From positions 1 through 8,565 of the forward strand of contig WFRQ01000296.1 in NCBI GenBank assembly GCA_015486425.1: a stretch of DNA of 8,565 bases, in the 5' to 3' direction. This DNA is from Deltaproteobacteria bacterium. GTDB taxonomy: Bacteria > Desulfobacterota > Dissulfuribacteria > Dissulfuribacterales > QOAL01. Below, in pieces: positions 1-6,892 of the stretch (its first letter is position 1; each line of letters starts with the position of its first letter). The position numbers and the translations under genes were made by a program. The notes beneath the pieces are model-generated. The model was not told where the DNA came from. It searched no databases and was given only the letters and a program-made list of their open reading frames with translations.

Positions 1-415
1 ACTTTGTCTGAATCTGGTAGAGGTTAAGCGGCAGATCGCGGTAGGAACGAATTTCCTTACGCACTATGTCTGTAATTACCTCCTCATGAGTGGGGCCAAG
101 GCAGTAGTCGCGCTGGTGGCGATCCTTTAATCTCAGAAGTTCCTTTCCGTAATGCTCCCACCTGCCGCTCTCCTGCCATAGCTCCGCAGGCTGCACTATT
201 GGCATAAGCAGTTCCTGTGCTCCCGCAGCATTCATCTCCTCACGCACAATCTGTTCCACCTTCCTGATGGAGCGAAGACCAAGGGGAAGGTATGTATAAA
301 GGCCGGATGCAAGTTTTCTGATCATACCTGCACGCAGCATGAGTTTATGTGAAATTACCTCAGCCTCTGCCGGTACTTCCTTGAGGGTAGGTATGAACAT
401 CTTTGAATAACGCAT
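1..415 (-). CDS. proS: Prolyl-tRNA synthetase, N-terminal part (3' end beyond window)
   Basis: Class II aminoacyl-tRNA synthetase that charges tRNA-Pro with proline in the cytoplasm. The visible 138 codons begin MRYSKMFIPTLKEVPAEAEV and carry strong bacterial ProRS N-terminal signatures: LMLRAGMIRKLASGLYTYLP, then PAELWQESGRW around residues 80-90, and the motif-2 region GPTHEEVITD near residues 110-120. The gene runs off the left edge, so the editing insertion and anticodon-binding domains are not seen. ATG at 415 fits the usual family start. However, an in-frame GTG at 463 follows a better ribosome binding site (AAGGAG, 5-nt spacing) and would add 16 residues. The gene is downstream of ispG on the same strand but separated by 284 bp and a palindromic element, so co-transcription is uncertain. 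Identity is very secure; the start is moderately secure. Confidence 0.95.
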   Translation of the reverse strand, partial: MRYSKMFIPTLKEVPAEAEVISHKLMLRAGMIRKLASGLYTYLPLGLRSIRKVEQIVREEMNAAGAQELLMPIVQPAELWQESGRWEHYGKELLRLKDRHQRDYCLGPTHEEVITDIVRKEIRSYRDLPLNLYQIQTK

Positions 416-630
416 TTTTATAAAACTCCGGTAACTGCCTCCTGAACTAAGGGACGTCTTCACCGCATCTCCTTTGTCATCGGGATCCCCATACAGCGCA
501 CACTATAATGGGAATTCCTCTTTCACGGATACGCGGCAAATCCGAACAATCGTTCAAATCAGGTGCGAAATTGCTCAAAGTCGCTTCAAAACAAGACCAT
601 TTATTTGCACAGAATAAATATGTTCATTTT

Positions 631-676
631 TATCTGCTCAGGGGGGGCAGTAGATGCGGTACTCCCTGAGCAGATA
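631..676. repeat. Short form of an intergenic palindromic element
   Basis: A 46-bp inverted repeat with arms TATCTGCTCAGGG and CCCTGAGCAGATA, located 23 bp past the ispG stop codon. It matches both ends of the 107-bp element at 3032-3138 in the same orientation, and differs by loss of about 61 internal bp between two GC dinucleotides. It can form a stable hairpin and may protect the ispG mRNA 3' end. No run of U follows it on the minus strand, so it is not a classical terminator for ispG. Confidence 0.8.
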
Positions 677-699
677 CCATAAATTTTGATAAAATCAGC

Positions 700-1803
700 T
701 CATACCTGTGCATGTTTTTTATCATATTCTCTGATTACAACTTCAACCTCTTTCCAGAACTCTTCAAGGAGTTCTGATTCATCCACCTTCTTGAGTATTT
801 TTTCACCCTTGAAAATGATACCCTTGCCCTTTCCTCCGGCAACACCAATGTCTGCCTCCCTGGCCTCTCCAGGACCGTTTACAATGCACCCCATAACCGC
901 AAGCTTGACTGGCTGCGGAATTTTACGGGCCCGCTCTTCCACAGCCCTTGCCAGGCTGAACAAATCAATGTCACATCTTCCGCACGTGGGGCAGGAAATA
1001 ATTTCCGGCCCGCGGTGCCTTAACTTCACTGCACGCAGTATCTCGTATGCAACAATTATCTCCTCCACAGGGTCCATTGTAAGGGAGACGCGCATTGTAT
1101 CGCCAATGCCCTCCATGAGCAGGGCCCCCAGCGCAACACTGCTCTTTACCGTGCCTGCTATGAGTCCGCCTGCCTCGGTAACACCTATATGAAGTGGAAA
1201 ATCAGTGCGTTTTGACAACAGCCGGTATGCCTCAACGGTTGCCATGGCATCAGATGATTTTATGGAAATTTTCATCTGTTCATGGCCCATGTCAGCAATA
1301 AGATTGATATTTCTTATGGCGCTTTCAACCAGGGCCTCAGGAGTCGGGCCGCCAAATTTCTTGCGTATATCCTTTTCAAGGGAGCCGGAATTGACTCCAA
1401 CCCTGATGGGCACAGCGTACTCCTTTGCCTTGTCCACCACCTTGCGCAGTTTTTCATGGCTGCCAATATTGCCTGGGTTGATGCGTATGCCCTTTGCGCC
1501 CTGCTCCATTGCCGCTACTGCGAGGCGCCAGTCAAAGTGGATATCGGCTATAAGTGGTATGGAAATTGCTTTATTTATTTCAGAAATGGCATTTGCCGCA
1601 TCCATGTTCAGCACTGCCACCCGGATAATTTCGCAGCCTACCTCTTCAAGCCTTTTTATCTGCTCAACAGTGGTCTGCACATCGCGGGTGTCGGTATTGG
1701 TCATTGACTGGACGGCAACCGGGTTTCCGCCGCCAACAGGAACATTGCCTACGTATATGGTGCGTGTATTGGTTATTTTTTGTGAATTATCCATAAAGCG
1801 CAT
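700..1803 (-). CDS. ispG: 4-hydroxy-3-methylbut-2-enyl diphosphate synthase (IspG/GcpE)
   Basis: Penultimate enzyme of the MEP isoprenoid pathway. It reductively converts methylerythritol cyclodiphosphate to HMBPP using a [4Fe-4S] cluster, in the cytoplasm. The 367-residue length is normal for the two-domain bacterial form without the plant-type insert. The N-terminal barrel shows VGNVPVGGGNPVAVQSMTNT (about residues 18-37), PLIADIHFD (83-91) and KGIRINPGNIG (104-114). The C-terminal cluster domain shows CPTCGRCD (Cys271, Cys274, plus Cys277) and MGCIVNGPGEA with Cys306 and Glu313, the expected cluster ligands. A second ATG at 1794 is an alternative start; neither has a clear Shine-Dalgarno sequence. 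proS follows downstream on the same strand, a pairing seen in many bacteria, but rseP is not next to it here. Confidence 0.97.
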   Translation of the reverse strand: MRFMDNSQKITNTRTIYVGNVPVGGGNPVAVQSMTNTDTRDVQTTVEQIKRLEEVGCEIIRVAVLNMDAANAISEINKAISIPLIADIHFDWRLAVAAMEQGAKGIRINPGNIGSHEKLRKVVDKAKEYAVPIRVGVNSGSLEKDIRKKFGGPTPEALVESAIRNINLIADMGHEQMKISIKSSDAMATVEAYRLLSKRTDFPLHIGVTEAGGLIAGTVKSSVALGALLMEGIGDTMRVSLTMDPVEEIIVAYEILRAVKLRHRGPEIISCPTCGRCDIDLFSLARAVEERARKIPQPVKLAVMGCIVNGPGEAREADIGVAGGKGKGIIFKGEKILKKVDESELLEEFWKEVEVVIREYDKKHAQV

Positions 1804-1896
1804 GATAAATCAGTATGTTGGTTTGGGCAATGGCAACCTGCAAGTTTACTGTGAAAATACACTGAGCTTGCGCTTGTTCTTTATGTGGTTTGGGGT

Positions 1897-1920
1897 ATTG
1901 CACTGCATGGACGGTGCAAT
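1897..1920. promoter_or_regulatory. Inverted repeat in the ispG / plus-strand gene intergenic region
   Basis: Perfect 7-bp arms ATTGCAC (1897-1903) and GTGCAAT (1914-1920) flank 10 nt. Two more pairs, one of them a wobble, can extend the stem inward. It lies between the divergent genes, about 95 bp upstream of the ispG start. It could be an operator or a leader hairpin. No U-run follows on either strand. Confidence 0.4.
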
Positions 1921-1933
1921 ATGAAAGTTTAAG

Positions 1934-1959
1934 TTGACATAACAGGCGTGATTGATAAT
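1934..1959 (+). promoter_or_regulatory. Possible sigma-70-type promoter for the 2023-2859 gene pair
   Basis: A perfect TTGACA (1934-1939) is followed by GATAAT (1954-1959). The spacer is only 14 bp, shorter than the preferred 16-18, so this is tentative. A small hairpin (GTGGG 1984-1988 with CCCAC 1995-1999) follows in the putative leader, just before the first start codon. Confidence 0.3.
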
Positions 1960-2022
1960 TCTTTAAGGAAAGGGTATCCTCAAGTGGGTGACTGCCCACC
2001 GGGATATTGACTGGTGTACATT

Positions 2023-2478
2023 ATGAAAATTAACAACGATTTTCACATTCCGGAAGCAGTTGGTCTGAACGATAAGAACTCCAGCGCAAAGGTGGATGGG
2101 GCCGGCAGTTTTTCGAAATTGCTGGAACAGGCATCATCTTCACCTTCAGTGGCTGATTTGCAGGAGCCAGGAATGAGTCCTGAGGCTGCCTCCATGTTCC
2201 AGGCCACGCTGACAGGTGCAGATCAGGCAGATGCGCTTGCCTCAGGAGAATACGCGCTTGAGCTTATTGAACATCTTGGCGCAATGCTCGCCAACACCGG
2301 CAGTGACAGTGCAGGGCTAAAGCCCGTGGCTTCTGCGCTTGAGAGTACCAGCCGGAACCTCATGGACATGAGGGATAACCTTGACGCGCACGATCCCCTG
2401 CGCGGTGCTATTGATGAAATTGGCGTGCTGTCCGTGGTGACTTCCATGAAAATAGAACGGGGTGATTTTGGCCTTTGA
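2023..2478 (+). CDS. Small protein of unknown function, faintly FliX-like C-terminus
   Basis: I do not recognise this family with confidence. The protein has about 151 residues, no signal peptide and no membrane segment. The first ~60 residues are polar and low in complexity (SSSP, SPEAAS) and look disordered. The rest is amphipathic helix: ALELIEHLGAMLA, then a helix around LESTSRNLMDMRDNL, then LRGAIDEIGVLSVVTSMKIERGDF at the end. That order, with a terminal L-x-x-I-x-x-EI-x-x-R/S-x-x-V helix, recalls the flagellar assembly regulator FliX, but the resemblance is by eye and weak. The start is uncertain: ATG at 2023, or in-frame GTG at 2014 with GGGA 9 nt upstream. The response regulator gene starts 12 nt after its stop, so the two are almost certainly co-transcribed. 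Confidence 0.6.
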   Translation: MKINNDFHIPEAVGLNDKNSSAKVDGAGSFSKLLEQASSSPSVADLQEPGMSPEAASMFQATLTGADQADALASGEYALELIEHLGAMLANTGSDSAGLKPVASALESTSRNLMDMRDNLDAHDPLRGAIDEIGVLSVVTSMKIERGDFGL

Positions 2479-2490
2479 GCTGGAAAATAA

Positions 2491-2859
2491 ATGAGTGATA
2501 ACAAAAAAAGTATTCTTGTAATTGAAGATGACACAGAAGTCCGCAGTATGCTGGAGGACTACCTGACATACTTGAATTATGAAGTGTTTACTGCGGAAGA
2601 TGGCCTTGAAGGCCTGAAAAAGATCAAGTCAGGCAGTTATGACCTGGTAATAACTGATATTGCCATGCCCTATGTTAGTGGCATAGGTATTATTTCCATA
2701 TTAAAGGAAGAGCACCCGGAGATACCTGTTATGGCAATGACAGGTTACGGCTATCATGCAGAAGAGCTTGCCAATGAGAAGAATGCCAATGCCATAGTGA
2801 GCAAGCCGTTTGATATTCAGGAGATCAAGCAGCTTATAGAGGATCTCCTTTCAGATTAA
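2491..2859 (+). CDS. Single-domain CheY-like response regulator
   Basis: A stand-alone phosphoreceiver domain of 122 residues with no output domain, so it probably signals by protein-protein contact, as CheY and Spo0F do. All key residues are visible: acidic pair Asp13/Asp14, phosphoacceptor Asp56 in LVITDIAMP, Thr84 in AMTGYG and Lys105 in SKPFD. Residue 86 after the Thr is Tyr in the stretch TGYGYHAEELA, a pattern common in receivers linked to hybrid kinases or phosphorelays. Translation probably depends on coupling: the upstream stop lies 12 nt before this ATG and the ribosome binding site is weak (GGAAAA). No histidine kinase gene is in the window. The partner and pathway are unknown; a flagellar link rests only on the uncertain upstream gene. 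Confidence 0.92.
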   Translation: MSDNKKSILVIEDDTEVRSMLEDYLTYLNYEVFTAEDGLEGLKKIKSGSYDLVITDIAMPYVSGIGIISILKEEHPEIPVMAMTGYGYHAEELANEKNANAIVSKPFDIQEIKQLIEDLLSD

Positions 2860-2900
2860 TCTGTCGCTGTCCTTTTATTTGCGGCAGACCTCACGTGGTC

Positions 2901-2924
2901 AGCGCCCCTTCGTGTCGGGGCGCT
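2901..2924 (+). terminator. Strong hairpin after the response regulator, possible terminator
   Basis: A perfect 8-bp GC-rich stem, AGCGCCCC (2901-2908) with GGGGCGCT (2917-2924), encloses an 8-nt loop about 40 nt after the stop codon. The sequence that follows is pyrimidine-rich but has no immediate T-run; a T6 run comes about 23 nt later. It is therefore a plausible but imperfect intrinsic terminator, possibly acting on both strands between convergent genes. Confidence 0.45.
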
Positions 2925-3031
2925 CTATCCCTCCCTTGAATTAGTTCATTTTTTGTAACTGCTCGCCCCCTCCAGGATGAATTCCCATAACGGAAAGTCG
3001 CTTTTCATACAACATTTTTTTGCTTGACACG

Positions 3032-3138
3032 TATCTGCTCAGGGGGGGCTGCACATGCAAGGCGGAGGGGGCGAAGGCGTACTTCCCGTACTTCAAGCCC
3101 TTGACAACGCAGCAGATGCGGTACCCCCTGAGCAGATA
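3032..3138. repeat. Long form of the intergenic palindromic element
   Basis: A 107-bp element with perfect 15-bp terminal inverted repeats (TATCTGCTCAGGGGG and its complement). The GC-rich interior includes a direct repeat of GTACTTC. Its right end lies 7 bp past the hflC stop codon, matching the short copy just past ispG. On the plus strand the right arm is followed by T6 (3139-3144), so the structure may also stop plus-strand transcription. No clear target-site duplication flanks it, and it encodes no protein. It resembles the palindromic repeats that recur in many bacterial genomes; the genome copy number cannot be judged here. Confidence 0.8.
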
Positions 3139-3145
3139 TTTTTTC

Positions 3146-4069
3146 CTATTTTACGCCTTTTATATACCTGAAAAACTCTGAATCTGTTGAGAGTACAAGA
3201 GTGGTGTCCTTGTTCAGAGTCTTTTTGTAGCTCTCAAGGGTCCGCAGGAAACTGTAAAAGTCCGGTGCCTTTCCATAGGCTGCTGCATAAATATCTGTGG
3301 CGCTGGCATCCGCCTTTCCCTTGATATCCTGGGATTTTCTGTAGGCTTCAGAGGAGATCACCTTGAGCTGCCGCTCCATCTCACCCTCAATTCTTGCAGC
3401 CTCTCCTGCGCCCTCAGAGCGGTACTGCTCTGCAATTCGCATACGTTCCGATATCATGCGGGCATAGACCTCTTTTCTCACCTGCTCCACATAGTTGATG
3501 CGCTTGAATTTGAAGTCCAGCAACTCGATTCCCAGTGGTTTGGCCCGCCTTGAAGCGTTTACCAGCACTTCATCTGCAAGGGCCTGTCTTCCATATTTGA
3601 TTGGCGTATTCATCTCCTTGCTGTCTGATGCCATGGTCTCCTTTTCAAATCCCTTTGAGCGTACCAGTTCAATCAGCAGATGGCGGGCAACCACGTTTCT
3701 TGTACCGCCGTCAAGGATGTCAGAGAGGCGGGACTGGGCCTGGTACTGATCGCGCAGTCTCTGGAAAAAGAGGAGAGGATCTGCAATGCGCCACCTTGCA
3801 TAGGTATCAACCCATATAAAACGTTTGTCCTTGGTGGGAATCTGGTTCGGGTTGCCGTCCCATGCAAGAAATCTCTTGTCAAAGTAATTGGCCTGCTGGA
3901 TAAACGGGAGTTTTATGTGAAGGCCTGGCTGAGTTACCGGTTCGCCTACAGGTTTTCCCATCTGGGTAATGATCACCTGTTCGGTCTCGTTGACAGTGTA
4001 AAACATGCCGCTGGCAACCATTACCACTGCGACGATTATAATAAGTGCAACAGAGGAGAATATTTTCAT
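3146..4069 (-). CDS. hflC: HflC, SPFH-domain regulator of the FtsH protease
   Basis: Inner-membrane protein that, in the studied enterobacterial system, forms a large HflK-HflC assembly around FtsH and modulates its proteolysis. The 307 residues start with a membrane anchor (about residues 5-25, VALIIIVAVVMVASGMFYTV). The SPFH/band-7 domain follows, with VIITQMGKPV, QPGLHIKLPF, FLAWDGNPNQIPTKDKRF and WRIADPLLFF. An Ala/Glu-rich helical region (about 195-260) is next, then the typical C-terminus SYKKTLNKDTTLVLSTDSEF. It lacks the extreme C-terminus of the 334-residue E. coli protein. The ATG overlaps the hflK stop (ATGA, 4 bp), and GGAGG (4076-4080) is placed 6 nt upstream, so the start is firm. 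The partner hflK is directly upstream. hflX and hfq, common neighbours in Gammaproteobacteria, are absent. Confidence 0.95.
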   Translation of the reverse strand: MKIFSSVALIIIVAVVMVASGMFYTVNETEQVIITQMGKPVGEPVTQPGLHIKLPFIQQANYFDKRFLAWDGNPNQIPTKDKRFIWVDTYARWRIADPLLFFQRLRDQYQAQSRLSDILDGGTRNVVARHLLIELVRSKGFEKETMASDSKEMNTPIKYGRQALADEVLVNASRRAKPLGIELLDFKFKRINYVEQVRKEVYARMISERMRIAEQYRSEGAGEAARIEGEMERQLKVISSEAYRKSQDIKGKADASATDIYAAAYGKAPDFYSFLRTLESYKKTLNKDTTLVLSTDSEFFRYIKGVK

Positions 4070-5088
4070 TTCGTGCCTCCTGCTGTGCCTGTCAGTGAAG
4101 ATTTCAGGCCTGGACCATTGTTCAGGGACAGGAGTGGTACAAGTCCCTTGAGCTGTTGGTCTATAACAATTTTTTTGTTCAGTTTGGGATAAATGACATC
4201 CATGGTCTCGAGAAACATGCGTTTTCTTGTAACATCAGGCGCCTTTTCATAGGCCTGGTACAGGGCATTGAAAAAGGCAGCGTCACCTTGCGCCCGGTTT
4301 GTCCGGTCGGTGGCATATCCTTCAGCCTGCTGAATCATTCTAAGAGCCTCTCCCTTTGCCTTGGGTATTACCTTGTTGAACCTGGCCTTGGCTTCGTTGA
4401 TCATTTTTTCACGTTCCTGCTGGGCCTGGTTTACCTCGTTGAAAGATGGTTTTACAGGATCAGGCGGGGTAACATCCTGAAGGACAATCTGCTCCACGAC
4501 AATTCCTGTCTCATACTTGTTGCACAGGGCCTGCAGTTCCTGTTTAACCCTGTCTGCAACAAGCTGCCTGCCTGTGGTAAGTATGTCATTTACCGAGTGA
4601 TTACCCACTACCTCGCGCATTATGGCCTCGTTCATGTCTCTGAAGGTTACCTGTGGATTTTTTACCTTGAACAGAAATTTGTACGGGTCTCTTATGCGGT
4701 ACTGGGCTATCCACTCCACTACTGCCACGTTCAGGTCCCCGGTCAGCATCAGGGATTCATTTTCATAACTTTTGGGGTTCAGGCTTGCGCGAATGCCTGC
4801 GCGAACACTCCGGAACCCGAACTCCTCCTTGAGCTGGCGCTGAACAGGTACCTTTATCACTGATTCCACAGGCGAAGGGAGCTTGAAGTTCAGGCCGGGT
4901 TTGGCCACACGGACATATTTGCCGAATCTGAGAATGAGCCCGACTTCTTCTGGCTCCACTGTAAACCAACTGTTCCACAGGACTGCGGCGGCAAGAAGCA
5001 CGCCAACCAGCCCCAGAAATGAGCGTATCTGTTCCCCTGTAGGTTTGGGAGGGGTCACCTTGAAATTTCTGATGTCCTGGGGTTCCAT
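4066..5088 (-). CDS. hflK: HflK, SPFH-domain partner of HflC
   Basis: Membrane partner of HflC in the FtsH-regulating complex. The protein has 340 residues against about 419 in E. coli and lacks the long Gly-rich cytoplasmic N-terminus; only a short Pro-rich tail precedes the membrane segment (about residues 24-44, FLGLVGVLLAAAVLWNSWF). The SPFH domain shows EEVGLILRFGKYVRVAKPGL. The HflK hallmark DVTPPDPVKPSFNEVNQAQQ occurs around residues 205-225, followed by a charged coiled-coil-like region and MFLETMDVIYPKLNKKIVID. The ATG at 5088 is preceded by AAGG at 6-nt spacing. hflC follows with a 4-bp overlap, so the two form a translationally coupled operon. A candidate promoter lies at 5140-5168. 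Confidence 0.95.
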   Translation of the reverse strand: MEPQDIRNFKVTPPKPTGEQIRSFLGLVGVLLAAAVLWNSWFTVEPEEVGLILRFGKYVRVAKPGLNFKLPSPVESVIKVPVQRQLKEEFGFRSVRAGIRASLNPKSYENESLMLTGDLNVAVVEWIAQYRIRDPYKFLFKVKNPQVTFRDMNEAIMREVVGNHSVNDILTTGRQLVADRVKQELQALCNKYETGIVVEQIVLQDVTPPDPVKPSFNEVNQAQQEREKMINEAKARFNKVIPKAKGEALRMIQQAEGYATDRTNRAQGDAAFFNALYQAYEKAPDVTRKRMFLETMDVIYPKLNKKIVIDQQLKGLVPLLSLNNGPGLKSSLTGTAGGTK

Positions 5089-5139
5089 AAAATACCTTTT
5101 TGTATTTGAGTGATTAACGTAAATATACAGACATAATTC

Positions 5140-5168
5140 AGTATACTATCTAAACAGTGTAATTGCCA
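5140..5168 (-). promoter_or_regulatory. Candidate hflKC promoter
   Basis: On the minus strand, TGGCAA (5168-5163) and TATACT (5145-5140) are separated by exactly 17 bp, giving a predicted start about 45 nt before the hflK ATG. The -10 matches consensus at 5 of 6 bases, the -35 at 3 of 6. Confidence 0.35.
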
Positions 5169-5365
5169 TAGAGACAAAGGTCCTGTGTATGAGGTGCTGA
5201 AAATTTTCATCCACTGATGATAATGCTGGTATGTCATAAAACTTTCACCCGAATCGCTCAATCCAGGTTTCATACTGTCCCATTCAACTGGTACACTGAT
5301 AATTGAAAGCGGAGTTATGGTTTTTTGTCCGTGTGGGTCGTTCTGGATTCATGGGTTAGAAATGT

Positions 5366-5398
5366 CTTGCAGGGCCTGATTGAGTGACAGGCTGCAAG
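5366..5398 (+). promoter_or_regulatory. Leader hairpin upstream of the DUF3467 gene
   Basis: The left arm CTTGCAG plus CCTG (separated by a GG bulge) pairs with the uninterrupted right arm CAGGCTGCAAG, giving 11 bp around a 9-nt loop. It ends 11 nt before the Shine-Dalgarno sequence (5410-5416) and leaves it free. It may stabilise the mRNA or act as a protein or operator site. There is no U-run, so it is not a terminator. Confidence 0.5.
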
Positions 5399-5423
5399 GT
5401 AAAATTGATAAGGAGGCTGTATC

Positions 5424-5705
5424 ATGTCAGACAAGCAGCAGGAGATAAAAATTACATTTCCGGAAAAGAATCAGGCAGGAATCTATTCCAATAATTCGGT
5501 GGTTGGGCATTCAGGTGAGGAATTTATTCTTGACTTCCTGCTTGTAACCCCGCCTGCGGGCAGGGTAAATGCCAGGGTAATAATCAGCCCCGCTCATGCA
5601 AAACGCCTGTTCAAGGCCCTGGGGGAAAATCTGGCTCAGTATGAGAAGATGTTTGGAAAGATAAAACCCACGCAGATACCGCCTGGGGATATAAAGGTAC
5701 AATAG
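5424..5705 (+). CDS. DUF3467 family protein
   Basis: A 93-residue protein of the DUF3467 family, whose function is unknown. The family pattern is clear: a short N-terminal strand (QEIKITFPE), AGIYSNNSVVGHSGEEFILD (residues ~18-37), a strand FLLVTPPAGRVNARVIISP, then a helix beginning PAHAKRLFKALGENLAQYEKMFG and a short Pro-rich tail. There is no signal peptide or membrane segment, so it is probably cytoplasmic. The start is secure: AAGGAGG lies 7 nt before the ATG. It is a single-gene unit that converges with the cyclo-ligase gene, leaving 46 bp between the stop codons. A GC-rich hairpin sits in its leader. I cannot assign a biochemical role. Confidence 0.88.
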   Translation: MSDKQQEIKITFPEKNQAGIYSNNSVVGHSGEEFILDFLLVTPPAGRVNARVIISPAHAKRLFKALGENLAQYEKMFGKIKPTQIPPGDIKVQ

Positions 5706-5751
5706 GAAAAGGGAGAGAGAACGGGCCGGAGTCACACAGCGCCGGTTTTAA

Positions 5752-6363
5752 CTACATTGCGCACAATTCAGGATCAATATTCATCCTGTGACTGCAGGCA
5801 ATGGTTTCTCTGTCCGTAACAATCATATCCAGTCTCTGGTCGTGAGGTTTAAGGGGGATATGGTCCATGACCTGGAAATGGAATGCCAGACCGATTCGTA
5901 CTGCACCAGGTGCATCCCTTTCCAGGAATCTGTCATAGAACCCTCCTCCATACCCATATCTTCCGCATTGCCGGTCAAAAACGCTTCCAGGCACAAGCAC
6001 AGTGTCAATTATGGCAGGGTTGGAGATTCTTTCAGCCCTGCCTTCACGCGGCTCCAGTATGCCATAAGCCCCGGGTTCAAGGTCACTGTCCCATTGCCGG
6101 ATTTTAAAAATTTCCAGGCGGCGTTCAGATATAATGCTTCTTGGGACAAGGACGGGGAGGCCAAGGGTCAGCCTCGCCTTTATAAGCTGGTGAGTGTTTA
6201 TCTCGGAACGGAAGGAGATGAAGAAGAGCGGAAATAAACTGTTGCGGAATGCAGGGAGAGATTCAAGCCGTTTCACGGCTCTGTTGCTGCGTTCCCTGAT
6301 CTCAGCCCTGGGAAGGGCGTCCCGCTCAGCAAGTATCTTTTTTCTCAGCAGGTCCGGCTCCAC
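5752..6363 (-). CDS. 5-formyltetrahydrofolate cyclo-ligase
   Basis: Cytoplasmic enzyme (MTHFS family; YgfA in E. coli) that uses ATP to convert 5-formyl-THF to 5,10-methenyl-THF, returning the stored folate to one-carbon metabolism. From GTG at 6363 the protein has 203 residues, typical for the family, and starts MEPDLLRKKILAERD, where the basic RKK stretch belongs to the substrate/ATP site. The signature VPGSVFDRQCGRYGYGGGFY spans about residues 124-143 and continues into DRFL. A longer frame from ATG at 6441 adds 26 residues, overlaps the upstream gene by 71 bp and has no family-like N-terminus, so the GTG, 7 nt after the upstream stop, is preferred although its ribosome binding site is weak. 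It is coupled to the exported-protein gene upstream. Confidence 0.9.
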   Translation of the reverse strand: MEPDLLRKKILAERDALPRAEIRERSNRAVKRLESLPAFRNSLFPLFFISFRSEINTHQLIKARLTLGLPVLVPRSIISERRLEIFKIRQWDSDLEPGAYGILEPREGRAERISNPAIIDTVLVPGSVFDRQCGRYGYGGGFYDRFLERDAPGAVRIGLAFHFQVMDHIPLKPHDQRLDMIVTDRETIACSHRMNIDPELCAM

Positions 6364-6370
6364 CGGATAC

Positions 6371-6892
6371 TCAGAATATGAGGCTCTGCTTACTGTGGTA
6401 ATTGATATGCATGCATGAAGAGCCCTTGACTCCGCTGTCACGCCACAGGGGTTTGCATTTTTTATCTCTGAGCATTACCTGATGCCCTGCTATTGCAGGT
6501 TTGAGTGATCTGGCAACAAGGTAGAGGTTTCCGTCCAGACCATAGAATTTAGAACCGACCACCTGCATCTCAACCCCGGATTTCAGTAACAGCCCACGCT
6601 GATGAAGGAACCACTGTGGGCCGGTAATTACTGTAAAGACGCGTGAACGTGATTCAAGGGTAAAGCACTCAAGCCCGCCGTACCGGCCTGCAGAGGTATC
6701 TTTGACCACCCCTGTCACTACTATTTCAGTGTTTTCATCATAACCGGGCCCGGCCGCCATGACAGTTCCTGCCATACACAGAAGAATGAATGCGGCAAGC
6801 CCAAAGCCTGCGGCATGAGCGGCTGTCATGAACCCCCGCCGAGGAGATGTAGCGCGGTTTTTATAAATTTTATGAAAATTTTCCGGGTTCAA
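6371..6892 (-). CDS. Exported OB-fold-like protein with a Tat-type signal
   Basis: An exported protein of unknown function, 173 residues from TTG 6892. The N-terminus has SPRRGFM, which fits the twin-arginine pattern R-R-x-Phi-Phi, then a hydrophobic stretch (about residues 24-44) and a likely cleavage site at VMAAG. The mature part opens with IVVTGVVKD and continues GLECFTLESRSRVFTVITGP, then GPQWFLHQRG and VEMQVVGSKF. This beta-rich order suggests a small OB-like fold, followed by LRDKKCKPLW. I assign no substrate. TTG is chosen because GAGGAG (6905-6900) lies 7 nt upstream; an in-frame GTG at 6907 has no ribosome binding site. The cyclo-ligase start is 7 nt beyond its stop, so the two are probably co-transcribed, though no functional link is evident. 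Confidence 0.7.
   Translation of the reverse strand: MNPENFHKIYKNRATSPRRGFMTAAHAAGFGLAAFILLCMAGTVMAAGPGYDENTEIVVTGVVKDTSAGRYGGLECFTLESRSRVFTVITGPQWFLHQRGLLLKSGVEMQVVGSKFYGLDGNLYLVARSLKPAIAGHQVMLRDKKCKPLWRDSGVKGSSCMHINYHSKQSLIF

Larger units (their letters stand above)
5089..5423. other. Divergent intergenic region between hflK and the DUF3467 gene
   Basis: A 335-bp AT-rich stretch with no convincing gene. It holds a candidate hflK promoter on the minus strand (5140-5168) and a strong leader hairpin for the plus-strand gene (5366-5398). It also contains TGATAAT-like sequences around 5297-5303 that could be a plus-strand -10 element without a good -35. A reading frame of about 72 codons that runs into hflK on the minus strand (5055-5273) looks non-coding. 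Confidence 0.6.

Noticed and set aside
474..509. Plus-strand promoter TTGTCA ... TATAAT in the proS-ispG gap
   Set aside because: The spacer is 24 bp and no plus-strand gene follows; probably chance.
686..1924. Plus-strand frames opposite ispG (686-1192, 1205-1924, 1282-1707)
   Set aside because: Antisense shadows of a clearly conserved enzyme; the same holds for frames opposite hflC, hflK and the cyclo-ligase.
3032..3138. Transposable element with target-site duplication
   Set aside because: Flanks of neither palindromic copy show a matching duplication and no transposase is present; called only as a palindromic repeat.
5706..5751. Terminator between the DUF3467 and cyclo-ligase genes
   Set aside because: Only a 4-bp CCGG stem extended by G-U pairs, followed by four T; too weak to call.
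6371..6441. Longer cyclo-ligase start at ATG 6441
   Set aside because: It would overlap the upstream gene by 71 bp and add a non-family N-terminus; GTG 6363 gives a normal length and start.
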